A stretch of 64,000 nucleotides of DNA from Streptomyces huiliensis (GTDB lineage: Bacteria; Actinomycetota; Actinomycetes; Streptomycetales; Streptomycetaceae). Position numbers and translations under genes: made by a program. The stretch lies in the NCBI RefSeq assembly GCF_020037025.1, contig NZ_JAIQLH010000037.1, forward strand, positions 29,984-93,983. The letters are read 5' to 3'. The stretch's first letter is position 1. Every line of letters starts with the position of its first letter. Under the pieces are notes generated by a model. It had not been told where the DNA came from. It ran no database searches and saw only the letters and a program-made list of their open reading frames with translations. Below are positions 32,893 to 43,579 of this stretch, in pieces.

Positions 32893-34934
32893 CCGCGGTG
32901 CACTCCGCCGACCGCCGCCGCGGGCCGGGCAGACCGCCCGCGTCCGACGCCGTCGACCGTTCCTGGGACGACGGACTCATCGCCCGCCGCGCGCGCCCGG
33001 AGCGCGCGGATCAGGAGAGGGCGCGCCCGGAGCGGCGGGAGCGTGCGGCCGCCCCCGCACGCCCCGTGCCGGGCGCCGCCACCGTCCTGAGCGGCGCGTT
33101 CCTCGCCCGCCTGGGCGCCCTGCGCGAACTCGTCGGCCTCTCCCGGGCGCGGCTCGACGGCGGGACGCTCGACGAGGCCGGACGGGTGCTGGAGGAGGCC
33201 GCCGCCCGGCAGCGGCACCCGCTCGACCTGACCGTCGTCGCCATCGCCGGATCCACCGGAAGCGGCAAGTCCACCCTCTTCAACGCCCTCGCCCGCGCCC
33301 AGCTCTCCGAGGCCGGGGTGCGCCGGCCCACCACCTCCGCGCCGGTCGCCTGTGCCTGGACGGACCGCGCGGAGGGGCTGCTGGACCGGCTCGGGATCCC
33401 GGTCGCGTCGCGCTGCCGGCCGCCGCGCCCCTGCGACCCCGCGTTCGCCGGACTCGTCCTCCTCGACCTCCCGGACCACGACTCGGCGGCGCCCGGCCAC
33501 CGCGAGCAGGTGGACCGGCTGCTGGCGCTGGTGGACGCGGTGATCTGGGTCGTGGACCCGGAGAAGTACGCGGACGCCGTGCTGCACGAGCGCTACCTGC
33601 GCCCGCTGGCCGGCTACGCGGAGGTCACGTTCGTCGTCCTCAACCAGCTCGACCGGCTCTCCGGGGACGCCGCTGACCAGGTCCTGGACGACCTGCGGCG
33701 GCTCCTCGACGAGGACGGCCTGGCCCTCGGCGAGCACGGCGAGCCCGGGGCGGCGGTGCTGGCGCTGTCCGCGCTGACCGGCGAGGGCGTCGGGGAACTG
33801 CGGGAGGTGCTGGGCCAGTTCGTCACCCGCAGGAAGGGCGCCGAACTGCGCCTCACCGCCGACGTCGACCGCGCCTCGGCACGCCTGCGCCCCGTCTACG
33901 TCGCCGACGGCCGCCCCGGACTGACGGACGGGACGCGGCTCGACTTCGAGGACCGGCTGGCGGAGGCGGTCGGCGCCCGGGCGTCGGGGCTGCGCGCCGA
34001 GCGGACCTGGCTGCGCGGTGCCGAACGGGCCTGTGGAACGGTCTGGGGCCGCGCCTGGCGCCGCTACCGGAAGGCCCGGAGGGCCCGGACGGCTTTGGAT
34101 GTGCGGACGGGTGAGGCCGGTGCGAGCGGTGGTACGGACGTGGCGCCGCCGCAACGGCGTACGGCTTCCCGCCCGCTGGTCGAGCAGGCGGTGCGCACGC
34201 TGGTGCACGAGGCGTCCGCCGGGCTGCCGGAACCGTGGGCCGTGGCCGTCCGCGAGGCCGCCGTCAGCGGCGCCGAGGGGCTGCCCGAGGCCCTGGACGA
34301 GGCGGGCGCGGCGGCGTCCCTGCCCGCCGCGCGGCGCGGCGCGTCCGGCGTCCGGTGGACGGGCGGACGGCGGACGGGGAGCCGGCGGGTGCCTGGTCAT
34401 GGTGATGGTCATGGGGGTGGGGGCGGGGAGCGGGAGCGGTCCGGCAGTCGGGGCGGCCGGGGCGGTCGGGGCGGCAGGGATGCGAGCGGTCGGCGTACGG
34501 GCGGGAGGCGCACCGGCGGTCGGCGTACGGGCGCCGGGCGGACGCGTGGGGGGCGCACGCGCGGTGGCGGTGCGCCCCGGCTGGTGCGGCCCCGGTGGTG
34601 GGCTCTGGCGACGGCGGCTCAGGTTGCCCTGGTGCTGCTGCAACTGGGCGGGCTGGTGTGGCTGCTGACGGCCTTGTGCGGTGGCGCGGAGGTCCCGTGG
34701 TGGGTGCCCGGCGGGCTGACGGTGGGCTGCGCGGCGGGCGCGCCGGCGCTCTCCTGGGGCTGCCGGATGGCCGCCCGGGGGCCGGCCCGGGGGTACGGGC
34801 TGGAGACGGAACGCCGGCTGCGGAACGCCGCCGCGGCCTGCGGCAGGGAACGGGTGCTGGAGCCGGTGGCGGCCGAGTTGCTGCGGTATCGGGAGTTGCG
34901 GGGGCAGTACGTGGTGGCCGCGGGGGAGGGGTGA
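32889..34934 (+). CDS. Dynamin-like GTPase with Arg/Gly-rich insert and membrane segments, second of a pair
   Basis: 681 residues, GTG overlapping the upstream stop. The P-loop is [18 protein letters not shown] (about 120-137), with RRPTTSAPV as switch [10 protein letters not shown] as G3 and LNQLDRL as the G4-like motif. After about 490 residues a low-complexity Arg/Gly segment ([19 protein letters not shown]) precedes two membrane helices ([21 protein letters not shown] and a following [14 protein letters not shown]). It probably acts with the preceding GTPase at the membrane. Length of the RTG repeats is likely to vary. Confidence 0.8.
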   Translation: MTAVHSADRRRGPGRPPASDAVDRSWDDGLIARRARPERADQERARPERRERAAAPARPVPGAATVLSGAFLARLGALRELVGLSRARLDGGTLDEAGRVLEEAAARQRHPLDLTVVAIAGSTGSGKSTLFNALARAQLSEAGVRRPTTSAPVACAWTDRAEGLLDRLGIPVASRCRPPRPCDPAFAGLVLLDLPDHDSAAPGHREQVDRLLALVDAVIWVVDPEKYADAVLHERYLRPLAGYAEVTFVVLNQLDRLSGDAADQVLDDLRRLLDEDGLALGEHGEPGAAVLALSALTGEGVGELREVLGQFVTRRKGAELRLTADVDRASARLRPVYVADGRPGLTDGTRLDFEDRLAEAVGARASGLRAERTWLRGAERACGTVWGRAWRRYRKARRARTALDVRTGEAGASGGTDVAPPQRRTASRPLVEQAVRTLVHEASAGLPEPWAVAVREAAVSGAEGLPEALDEAGAAASLPAARRGASGVRWTGGRRTGSRRVPGHGDGHGGGGGERERSGSRGGRGGRGGRDASGRRTGGRRTGGRRTGAGRTRGGRTRGGGAPRLVRPRWWALATAAQVALVLLQLGGLVWLLTALCGGAEVPWWVPGGLTVGCAAGAPALSWGCRMAARGPARGYGLETERRLRNAAAACGRERVLEPVAAELLRYRELRGQYVVAAGEG

Positions 34935-35209
34935 GGGGAAGGGGTGAGCCTCCGGCTCCGCTGGCTTGTGGAAAAGCCGTCCGTGAGCGCTGGAGGGTGG
35001 GGGAGGTGTGAACCGAGGGGGTGCGTGGATGCAGGTGTGTTCCTGTGAGTGGTGACTTTCCTCCGCGCGCTCGCTCGTTGTCCACAGGCCCCGACGGGCC
35101 TTGCCCGCCGCGTGCACCATGAGGTCACGGGCGGGATCACCGCCCGTACCGGGGCCGCGCCGTGCCGCGCGGACGGTCCCGGCTGCCGCGCTACGGGGGA
35201 GGCAACGCG

Positions 35210-35797
35210 ATGAACGAGACACTGGTGACGGTCGTGGGCAATGTGGCGACCCAGCCCGACTTCCGAGAGGCCGCGAACGGCGCGGCCGTCTGCCGCTTCC
35301 GGCTCGCCTCGTCGGTGCGCCGGTGGGACAGGGAGCGGGAGGAGTGGACGGACGCCTACACGAGCTTCTACTCGGTGTGGGCGCGGCGCGCGCTCGCCGA
35401 CAACGTGGTCGCCTCGGTCGCGGTCGGCGAACCGGTGGTGGTCCAGGGGAAGTTGCGCATCGTCGCGCAGGAGCGGGACGGGAGACGGTGGACGTCCGCG
35501 GACATCGACGCGGTGTCGATCGGGCACGATCTCGCGCGCGGGACCTCGGCGTTCCGGCGGGTGTCGCCGGCCCGGCCGCTGCTGGTCGAACCGGTGCGCA
35601 TGGCGGGCGTCCTGGGGAAGGCGGCGGCGGACGTGGAGGCGGCACGGATGAGCGCGGTCGTGGGTGGCGAGGGTGGTGCGGCCAAACCGGGCGGTCCGCC
35701 GGGTGGATCCGTGGAGGCGTCCGACCCGTCTGACGAGGTTTCCGAAACGCGAGCCACGGGTAATGTCGGCGGTTCGTTGACGCCAAGCACCCTGTGA
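35210..35797 (+). CDS. SSB-like OB-fold protein without the acidic tip
   Basis: 195 residues, ATG with GGGGGAGG upstream. The OB-fold domain is clear (LVTVVGNVATQPDFREAANGAAVCRFRLAS, then FYSVWARRALADNVVASVAVGEPVVVQGKL). The C-terminus is Gly/Pro/Ser-rich and ends GGSLTPSTL, lacking the DDxPF-type tip of replicative SSB. It therefore resembles the accessory SSBs of streptomycetes used outside normal replication, such as chromosome segregation or competence-like tasks. It is distinct from the element's SSB. Confidence 0.82.
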   Translation: MNETLVTVVGNVATQPDFREAANGAAVCRFRLASSVRRWDREREEWTDAYTSFYSVWARRALADNVVASVAVGEPVVVQGKLRIVAQERDGRRWTSADIDAVSIGHDLARGTSAFRRVSPARPLLVEPVRMAGVLGKAAADVEAARMSAVVGGEGGAAKPGGPPGGSVEASDPSDEVSETRATGNVGGSLTPSTL

Positions 35798-36038
35798 AGT
35801 GCGGCCTTTGTCCGGGCAATTTGTCGATAAACCCGGACTGAACACCTGGTTCCGATAACGATTCCGATTCGGATCACCGGCCCGGCAGGCGTGCGGGACA
35901 TCCGCGTCGCGCCCGCTTCATAGGATCCCCCACACGTACCAACGGGGGCCGCTGCTTCTGAATCGCCCGGTGCTTCGCATCGCCCAGGCGCGTCGCGCGA
36001 GGCCCCGCGACGGCTCGCGCGCGCCCGAAAGGAAGTCC

Positions 36039-37544
36039 ATGAGCTCTGCAACGAGGCGGTGGCCCGCGCGCTCCGCCGCGGCCGTCCTGGCGTGGGCCTT
36101 CGCCGTGGTGGGCGCGGCGTCCGCGGCCGGTCCGGCGGCGGCGGTGGAGGCGCCGCAGCACGCGGGCGGCGTCAGCGCGGTGCTGAGCGGCGAGACGACC
36201 GCCAGATCCGGAGCACATGTCAAGAAGGGGGGCGTGTCGGCCCCCGTCACGGCAGGGCTGTTCGAGATGAAGGTCGACGGCGGCGGAACGGTGCAGACCT
36301 ACTGCGTCGACGCCGACACGGCGACCGTCAACGGGTCGAAGTACCGGGAGGTGAGCTGGGGCGAGTCCTCGCTCCAGCGCAACCGGAACGCGGGCCGGAT
36401 CCGGTGGATCCTGCAGCACTCCTACCCCCAGGTCGACGACCTCGCCGCGCTCGCCGAGAAGTCCGGCGCCGGCACCCTCGACCCCGGCCTCGCCGCGGCC
36501 GGCACCCAGGTCGCCATCTGGCGCTACTCGGACGGCGCCGACGTCCGGGCCGACCACCCCGCGGCCCAGAAGCTCGCCGACTACCTCTACGAGAACGCCG
36601 AGGACCTGGCCGAGCCGAAGGCGTCCCTCTCCCTGGACGGGCTCGCCGTGTCCGGCCGGTCCGGCGGACGGATAGGCCCGGTCACGGTCCGGACCACCGC
36701 GGACAGCGTCAGCCTCACGCCCACCGCGGAGGCCGTCGCCCGGAACATACGGATCGTGGACAAGGCGGGCAAGCCCGTCACCACCACGGGCAACGGCGGG
36801 CAGCTCTACTTCGGGGTGCCCGCCGGCACCCCGGCCGGAATGGCCGGAGTCACGGCCACCGCCAACACCCAGGTCCCGGTCGGCCGGGTGTTCACCGGCG
36901 ACCTGGTCCGCACCCAGACGATGATCCTGGCCGGCTCCAGCCGGAGCACCGCCACGGCCGGCGCCGTCGCCGCGTGGGCGGACAAGGGTGCCGCCCCCGC
37001 CATATCCGCCCGGAAGAACTGCGCCAAGGGCGGCGTCGAGATCACCGTCGGCAATCGGGGTGACGCGCCCTACGCCTTCCGGATAGCCGGTGCGGCGCAC
37101 ACGGTGAAGCCGAACACGACCGAGACGGTCCTGGTCAAGGTCGCCGAGGACCAGGCGTACCGGATCGACGTCAGCGGGCCCGACGGCTCCGCGGCGACCT
37201 TCACGGGCGTGCTCGACTGCCGGACCGGCCTGGCCGCCCAGGCCGCGCTGGAGGCCAAGGACGCGCCGGCCGCCGGCGCGCAGCCCACCCCGCCCGCGCC
37301 GTCCGGGACGCCGGCTACGCCGGGCGCGTCGGGCGGCGGCTCCGGGAGCGGTGGCACGGGCCGGGACGGGACCGGCGGCGGGACCGGAGGGGCCGCGGCG
37401 GACCGGGACCTCGCGGACACCGGAGGCAGCGGCACCACGCCGGCGGCCGTGGGCGTCGCGGCGGGCCTGGTGCTGGTCGGCGGAGTGACGGTGTTCCTGC
37501 TGCGGCGGCGCAGGGCGGTCGCCTCCGACGCCTCGGGCGAGTGA
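36039..37544 (+). CDS. Thioester-domain (TQXA) cell-surface protein with LAxTG-like sorting signal
   Basis: 501 residues, ATG with AAAGGAAG upstream. A signal peptide (ARSAAAVLAWAFAVVGAASAAG) leads to a thioester domain with the cysteine in VQTYCVDAD and the diagnostic TQVAIW motif (Cys-Gln thioester partner). Beta-rich repeats, a Pro/Gly/Ser wall-spanning region, then LADTG, a membrane helix and RRRR form a class-E-type sortase signal. Such proteins are anchored to peptidoglycan and can bind surfaces covalently through the thioester. The binding partner is unknown. Confidence 0.85.
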   Translation: MSSATRRWPARSAAAVLAWAFAVVGAASAAGPAAAVEAPQHAGGVSAVLSGETTARSGAHVKKGGVSAPVTAGLFEMKVDGGGTVQTYCVDADTATVNGSKYREVSWGESSLQRNRNAGRIRWILQHSYPQVDDLAALAEKSGAGTLDPGLAAAGTQVAIWRYSDGADVRADHPAAQKLADYLYENAEDLAEPKASLSLDGLAVSGRSGGRIGPVTVRTTADSVSLTPTAEAVARNIRIVDKAGKPVTTTGNGGQLYFGVPAGTPAGMAGVTATANTQVPVGRVFTGDLVRTQTMILAGSSRSTATAGAVAAWADKGAAPAISARKNCAKGGVEITVGNRGDAPYAFRIAGAAHTVKPNTTETVLVKVAEDQAYRIDVSGPDGSAATFTGVLDCRTGLAAQAALEAKDAPAAGAQPTPPAPSGTPATPGASGGGSGSGGTGRDGTGGGTGGAAADRDLADTGGSGTTPAAVGVAAGLVLVGGVTVFLLRRRRAVASDASGE

Positions 37545-37725
37545 CGCCGGGCCCGGTACCGGTGGGCACCGGGCGCCCCTGAAGAAGCGGCGGGGGCGGG
37601 GCGGCGCCCCCGGCCGTGCCGGATCACGTTTTCGCCAGGGGCCGCCGGTACGGCAAGATGGGTGTGTCTGCCCTCACGCGGGCGGAGCCGCACATTGGCC
37701 CTTCTCGAATGCCGGACGGTTTCTC

Positions 37726-39390
<1,665 letters not shown>

Positions 39391-39391
39391 T

Positions 39392-39838
39392 ATGGCGCGC
39401 CATATCTACTCCTGCCCGCTGCGTTGGTCGGACATGGACGCCTTCGGCCATGTCAACAACGCGGTCTTCCTCCGCTACCTGGAGGAGGCCCGGATCGACT
39501 TCCTCTTCAGCTCCGAGTTCGGCAAGGGGGACCACTCGTTCTCGGACGGGTCGGTCGTGGCCCGGCACGAGATCGACTACCTGCGGCCGCTCGTCCACCG
39601 GCCCGCGCCGGTGGTCATCGAGAGCTGGGTGACGCACGTCTCCCGCTCCTCGCTGACCGTCTCGTACGAGATCAAGGACGAGGAGCAGGTCTACGCCCGG
39701 GCGGCCACGGTCGTCGTGCCGATCGACCGGGAGACCGGGCGGCCGCGGCGGATCACCGAGGAGGAGCGCGAGTTGCTCGCCGGGTTCCGGGACGAGGAGC
39801 CCGTCCCTGACGGTGTCGAGGGGGCCGTCGCCGTATGA
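39392..39838 (+). CDS. Acyl-CoA thioesterase, 4HBT hot-dog family
   Basis: 148 residues. The hot-dog fold is indicated by RWSDMDAFGHVNNAVFLRYLEEARIDFL with the catalytic aspartate in SDMDAFGHVNN. It hydrolyses acyl- or aroyl-CoA; the substrate is unknown. It follows ettA immediately and is ATGA-coupled to the next gene. Confidence 0.9.
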   Translation: MARHIYSCPLRWSDMDAFGHVNNAVFLRYLEEARIDFLFSSEFGKGDHSFSDGSVVARHEIDYLRPLVHRPAPVVIESWVTHVSRSSLTVSYEIKDEEQVYARAATVVVPIDRETGRPRRITEEERELLAGFRDEEPVPDGVEGAVAV

Positions 39839-40578
39839 CGGCGGTCCCGGTTCCGCCTCCGGCCTCCGCCGAGCGGGGGCCACGGCTGCGGTTCGCCGAC
39901 GCGCGGGAGGCGGTCGACCTGGCCGCCTTCCTGGCCCGGCTGATCCACTACGACCGGGCGGCCGCGGTGCGGCTCCAGGCGGGCGGCGGGGTGCTCGGGG
40001 TCTTCGGGCGCCCGCCGTCGTTCGAGGTGCTCGCCATCCGTACCGCTCGGCTGGCCGACGAGGGCGCGCTCGACGTGACCGTGTCGGCCGGGCGGCTGGC
40101 CGATGAGATCGACGCGGGTTCCCCGGTCGGGAGCGGGCTTGACGTCGCCGTTCCCGAGACCGTCACCGGGCCGCCTTGGGCCGGGGTGCTGCCGCCGCGC
40201 GGCGGCTGGCGGCGGGTGCCCGGGCTGCCGTCCGTGGAGGAGGTGCGCGGCGCCGTCGCCGCGGCGGTCGGGGAGTTCCGGGCGCGGGACGAGGCGCTGC
40301 CCGCGCAGCGGCGGAACCGGGCGGAGCGGGATCGGATCGGGCGGGAGATCTGGTCTCGGACGCTTGGTGAGACGGGGCTGCCTCTGCGGGTGGTGCACGC
40401 GGCTCAGGCTCTTGGGTTCTTGCGGCCTGTACGGGTGCCCGCGGCCGCGGGCGGCGTCGCCGCGCCGGAGCCTCTGGCGCTTTTCGCCGTTGGCGGGTGG
40501 TTGCGGTTGCGGACGCCTTACGGGTCCGTCGCCGTGCGGACGGGGGGCGTCGGGGGGCTGACCGTCACGCCTGCGTGA
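39835..40578 (+). CDS. Conserved hypothetical protein
   Basis: 247 residues, ATG overlapping the thioesterase stop. No motif recognised beyond an Ala/Arg-rich alpha/beta composition (AVDLAAFLARLIHYDRAAAVRL, FEVLAIRTARL, then ALPAQRRNRAERDRIGREIWSRT). The frequent association of this type of gene with ettA and a thioesterase is from memory and only suggestive. It ends in a GC-rich intergenic repeat. Confidence 0.7.
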   Translation: MTAVPVPPPASAERGPRLRFADAREAVDLAAFLARLIHYDRAAAVRLQAGGGVLGVFGRPPSFEVLAIRTARLADEGALDVTVSAGRLADEIDAGSPVGSGLDVAVPETVTGPPWAGVLPPRGGWRRVPGLPSVEEVRGAVAAAVGEFRARDEALPAQRRNRAERDRIGREIWSRTLGETGLPLRVVHAAQALGFLRPVRVPAAAGGVAAPEPLALFAVGGWLRLRTPYGSVAVRTGGVGGLTVTPA

Positions 40579-40587
40579 CGGGCTTGG

Positions 40588-40687
40588 AGGGTGCCCCGGT
40601 CCCACCCCTTCGCCGATTCCCGGGGGCAAGCCCCCGGACCCCCGCAGCACGCTTCGCGCGCTGTCCTCAAACGCCGGACGGGCTTAG
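40588..40687. repeat. Streptomyces intergenic palindromic repeat (half copy)
   Basis: It contains CCGGGGGCAAGCCCCCGG and CAAACGCCGGACGGGCT. The same modules occur at 57256-57456 in both orientations. It lies between convergent genes and probably acts as a terminator. Confidence 0.7.
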
Positions 40688-41088
40688 TCGGGGGTGTTGA
40701 TCATTGTGGCCGCCGCGTACGTCAGGTAGCGCCACAGTTCGTCCGCGTGCCCCTGCGAGAGGTTCAGGCTGTCCACCGCGTCCCGCATGTGCCGGAGCCA
40801 CGCGTCGTGGGCGGCGCGGTCGACGGTGAAGGGGGCGTGGCGCATGCGGAGGCGGGGGTGGCCGCGGTTCTCGCTGTAGGTGCGGGGGCCGCCCCAGTAC
40901 TGCATGAGGAAGAGGGCCATGCGCTCCTCGGCGGGGCCGAGGTCGCCCTCGGGGTACATGGGACGGAGCAGGGGGTCCTCGGCCACCCCCTCGTAGAAGC
41001 GGTGGGCCAGGCGCCGGAAGGTCTCCTCGCCGCCGACCTGCTCGTAGAAGGTCTGCTCCTGAAGCGTGCCGCGCCGAATCTCATTCAC
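40684..41088 (-). CDS. Truncated hemoglobin, group II (trHbO-like)
   Basis: 134 residues from the GTG at 41088 (VNEIRRGTLQEQTFYEQVGG), chosen by resemblance to other actinomycete copies; a GTG at 41109 is an alternative, and the site at 41088 has GGAAGG very close. Globin features include FYEQVGGEETFRRLAHRFYEGVAEDPLLRPMYP, the proximal-histidine region HPRLRMRHAPF and a WLRHMRDAVD helix. Likely binds O2 or NO or handles peroxide; it may protect respiration. Confidence 0.9.
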   Translation of the reverse strand: MNEIRRGTLQEQTFYEQVGGEETFRRLAHRFYEGVAEDPLLRPMYPEGDLGPAEERMALFLMQYWGGPRTYSENRGHPRLRMRHAPFTVDRAAHDAWLRHMRDAVDSLNLSQGHADELWRYLTYAAATMINTPD

Positions 41089-41158
41089 CCTTCCATGGTC
41101 GCAGACCACCCGGCCGAGGACTCCCGTCGTAGGACTCCTCGGCCGGAACAGGGCGGTG

Positions 41159-42076
41159 TCAGCCCCGCCGGACGGTGATCGTCGTCCAGGCGCCCACGTG
41201 CACCCGGTCGCCGTCGTGCAACGGGACCGGGACGTAGGGCTGGATCGGGTCCTCGGAACCGTTGATCGTCGTGCCGTTGGTGGAGTCCTGGTCGACCACG
41301 GCCCAGCTGCCGTCCGGCTGCTCGACCAGCACGGCGTGCTGGTGGGAGACGCCCGGGTCCTCCGGCGGGCGGGAGAGGTCGATGTCCGGGGACTCGCCCG
41401 TGCTGTGCCGGCGGCGGCCGATGGTGATCTGGGGACCGCTGAGGCGGCACTGCTGCTCGGGGGAGTACGCGGGCAGGTTCAGGCCGGCCGCCTCCGGGCC
41501 GCTGCGGTTCATCATCGACCGGAAGTAGTCGCGGTCGGGAGCTATCACCGCGACCCAGCCGGCCGGTGCCGGCGCCGGTGCCGCCGCCGGTGGGCCCGGG
41601 TCGTACGCGTACGGGTTGTCCGGCGCGGGCGCCGGCGGGGGCAGCATCCAGTCGTCGTCGCCGTCGAGCCCCGGCGGACCGTGCTGCGGAGTCAGCGGCT
41701 CCGCAGGGCGGTTGATCCGCGACGGGCGGGAGCCGTGGTAGTCGAAGGTGTGCGGCGGGGTGGGCTGCGGCGGCGGGGGAGGGGCCGACTGGAAGCCGTG
41801 GGGCTGCGGCGGCGTCACGTACGGCGAGGCCGTCCTGGTCAGGAAGTTGTACGCGCACTCCTCGCAGAACGGGGCCTGGGCCTCGCGGGGTGTGCGGCAC
41901 TGGGGGCAGAGCTCCGCCTGCATGGTGGCTTCGGCGGTGCCGCCGGGGTAGACGGGTGGCGCGGGCGGTGGCGGGGGGACGGCACCCGGGGGCGCGGAGA
42001 CCCCGGTCATCCGGTGGCCGCACACCTCACACCAGTCGTCGGCCACCGACTGGTGACCGTTCGGGCAGGTCGGCAT
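41159..42076 (-). CDS. Zinc-ribbon and FHA-domain protein (PknG-operon effector candidate)
   Basis: 305 residues. Two zinc-ribbon-like Cys pairs at the N-terminus (CPNGHQSVADDWCEVCG and CPQC...CEEC), then a Pro-rich linker of about 90 residues and a C-terminal FHA domain (about 215-300) with ITIGRRR, GVSHQHAVL and DSTNGTTING. FHA domains bind phosphothreonine. In mycobacteria GarA, an FHA protein, is the PknG substrate that controls glutamate metabolism; this is the positional analogue but is longer and of different build. Last gene of the operon. Confidence 0.85.
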   Translation of the reverse strand: MPTCPNGHQSVADDWCEVCGHRMTGVSAPPGAVPPPPPAPPVYPGGTAEATMQAELCPQCRTPREAQAPFCEECAYNFLTRTASPYVTPPQPHGFQSAPPPPPQPTPPHTFDYHGSRPSRINRPAEPLTPQHGPPGLDGDDDWMLPPPAPAPDNPYAYDPGPPAAAPAPAPAGWVAVIAPDRDYFRSMMNRSGPEAAGLNLPAYSPEQQCRLSGPQITIGRRRHSTGESPDIDLSRPPEDPGVSHQHAVLVEQPDGSWAVVDQDSTNGTTINGSEDPIQPYVPVPLHDGDRVHVGAWTTITVRRG

Positions 42077-42146
42077 GTCGGTCGTTCCCCCTCTTGCGCC
42101 GTATCCGGTGTTCCCATGACCTTGCGGTGTTCGCCCGGCCGGCGTG

Positions 42147-43469
42147 CTACTTCTTCACGCGGACCGTCTTGGTCGAGCGTGTCTCCAGTGTCTTCTCCGC
42201 CTCGGCCGAGACCTTGGCCTTCAGCCGCACAGTACCGTTCACGGCGTCCACCACGTCCACCACCTTGGCCAGCAGTTTCGCGGTGTCCTCGTTCCCCGAG
42301 CGGCTGGCGAGCTGCACGGCCCGGCCGAGCTTGGCCGTGGCGCCGTCGAGGTCGCCGGACTTGCGCAGCTCCAGGCCCTGCTGGATGGCCTGGGCCAGCT
42401 CGGCCTGGCCGGTGTAGTGCGCGACCTGCGGGTTGATCGTGGTGGAGGCGGCGAGGTCGTCCGTCCACACGGCCCGGACCAGTCCCTGGGAGAGGACCTC
42501 CGCCGAACCGTCGCGTGTCGGCCGTACCAGGGAGGCCCGGGCGGCCAGCATCTCGCGGCCCACTCCGGCGTCGGGGACCCGGACGCACACGTGGTAGTCG
42601 CGGGTCTCGTCGCCCCAGGAGCCGGTGGGGTAGTCGCCGGCCCGGGGGCCCGCCTCGGTCCGACGGTCCGTCAGGTCCCGTACGGTGGGCGCCACCTGCT
42701 TGACGAACTGCACCTCGGAGCCCTGCGGGGTCCACAGCCGGAGGGAGACGTCGGCGAGCTCCTTGCCCATGACGTTCTCCATCATCCCGGTGAAGTCGGC
42801 GGCCAGGCCTGTCGGGTCGGCGACGATGTCGGCGGTGCCCAGCAGGGCCGAGGCTATGCCGGTGACCTCCTTGACCTCCCAGTCCGTCCCCACGCCCCGC
42901 GCGTCACAGGTGAACTGCCCGGCGCACGCGTCCAGGGAGGCCCGCAGGGCGTCCGGCTCCTCGTGCTCGTTGCGGCCGTCGGTGAGCAGGATGCCGTGGC
43001 GTATGGACGCGTCGGACGAGGCCAGCAGCCGCTTCGCGAGCCGCAGCCAGGTGCCGATGGCCGTACCGCCGCCGGGGCTCAGCTTGCGCAGCGCCTCCTT
43101 GGCCTGGGCGCGGGTGGTGGCGTCGGCGACCGCCAGCCGGCCGAGCCCGGGGTAGACCTCCTTGGCCTGGTGGGTGCCGGCCACCACCGCGAAGGAGACG
43201 CCCTCGCGCAGCACGTCGATCGCCGCGGCCGTGGCCTGCCGGGCGTTGCGCATCTTGGCCGGCGGGTAGTCCATCGAGCCGGAGCAGTCCACCATGATCA
43301 CGACTGCGGTGTCCGGCGCCGACGCGGCCGACGCGCCGGCGGACGAGCCGCCTCCGGTGGACGTCACGGTGACGATCGCGTTCACCTCGCGCCCGCCCTC
43401 GGGCAGGAACTCGTTCTGGTAGACGTCGACCGAGAAACGCGGCACGTCCGGCTTGGACAAGTTCGACAT
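42147..43469 (-). CDS. VWA-domain protein with complete MIDAS
   Basis: 440 residues, AAGGAG before the ATG. A von Willebrand A domain spans about 65-245 with MIDAS DCSGS (in VVIMVDCSGSMDY), a GGGTAIGTWL threonine and ILLTDGRNE. A beta-sandwich region and a helical C-terminus follow (ITVSTT-like tail ending KTVRVKK). No membrane helix is visible, so it is cytosolic. VWA proteins bind metal-dependent ligands; here the setting suggests a phosphorylation-controlled complex. Confidence 0.85.
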   Translation of the reverse strand: MSNLSKPDVPRFSVDVYQNEFLPEGGREVNAIVTVTSTGGGSSAGASAASAPDTAVVIMVDCSGSMDYPPAKMRNARQATAAAIDVLREGVSFAVVAGTHQAKEVYPGLGRLAVADATTRAQAKEALRKLSPGGGTAIGTWLRLAKRLLASSDASIRHGILLTDGRNEHEEPDALRASLDACAGQFTCDARGVGTDWEVKEVTGIASALLGTADIVADPTGLAADFTGMMENVMGKELADVSLRLWTPQGSEVQFVKQVAPTVRDLTDRRTEAGPRAGDYPTGSWGDETRDYHVCVRVPDAGVGREMLAARASLVRPTRDGSAEVLSQGLVRAVWTDDLAASTTINPQVAHYTGQAELAQAIQQGLELRKSGDLDGATAKLGRAVQLASRSGNEDTAKLLAKVVDVVDAVNGTVRLKAKVSAEAEKTLETRSTKTVRVKK

Positions 43470-43579
43470 CCGATCCGCTCCTTCGCACTCACCTGGTCAC
43501 ATGGCGACCGACGGACGGACGGACGCGCGCGGCGCCTCCCCCGGCACCGGCGTGCGGTTCCCCCCGTGACGCTCGGGCG

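Noticed and set aside
32544..35819. 1091-aa minus-strand Pro/Arg-rich frame
   Set aside because: Antisense of the second GTPase and the SSB-like gene; composition is that of GC-rich shadow frames.
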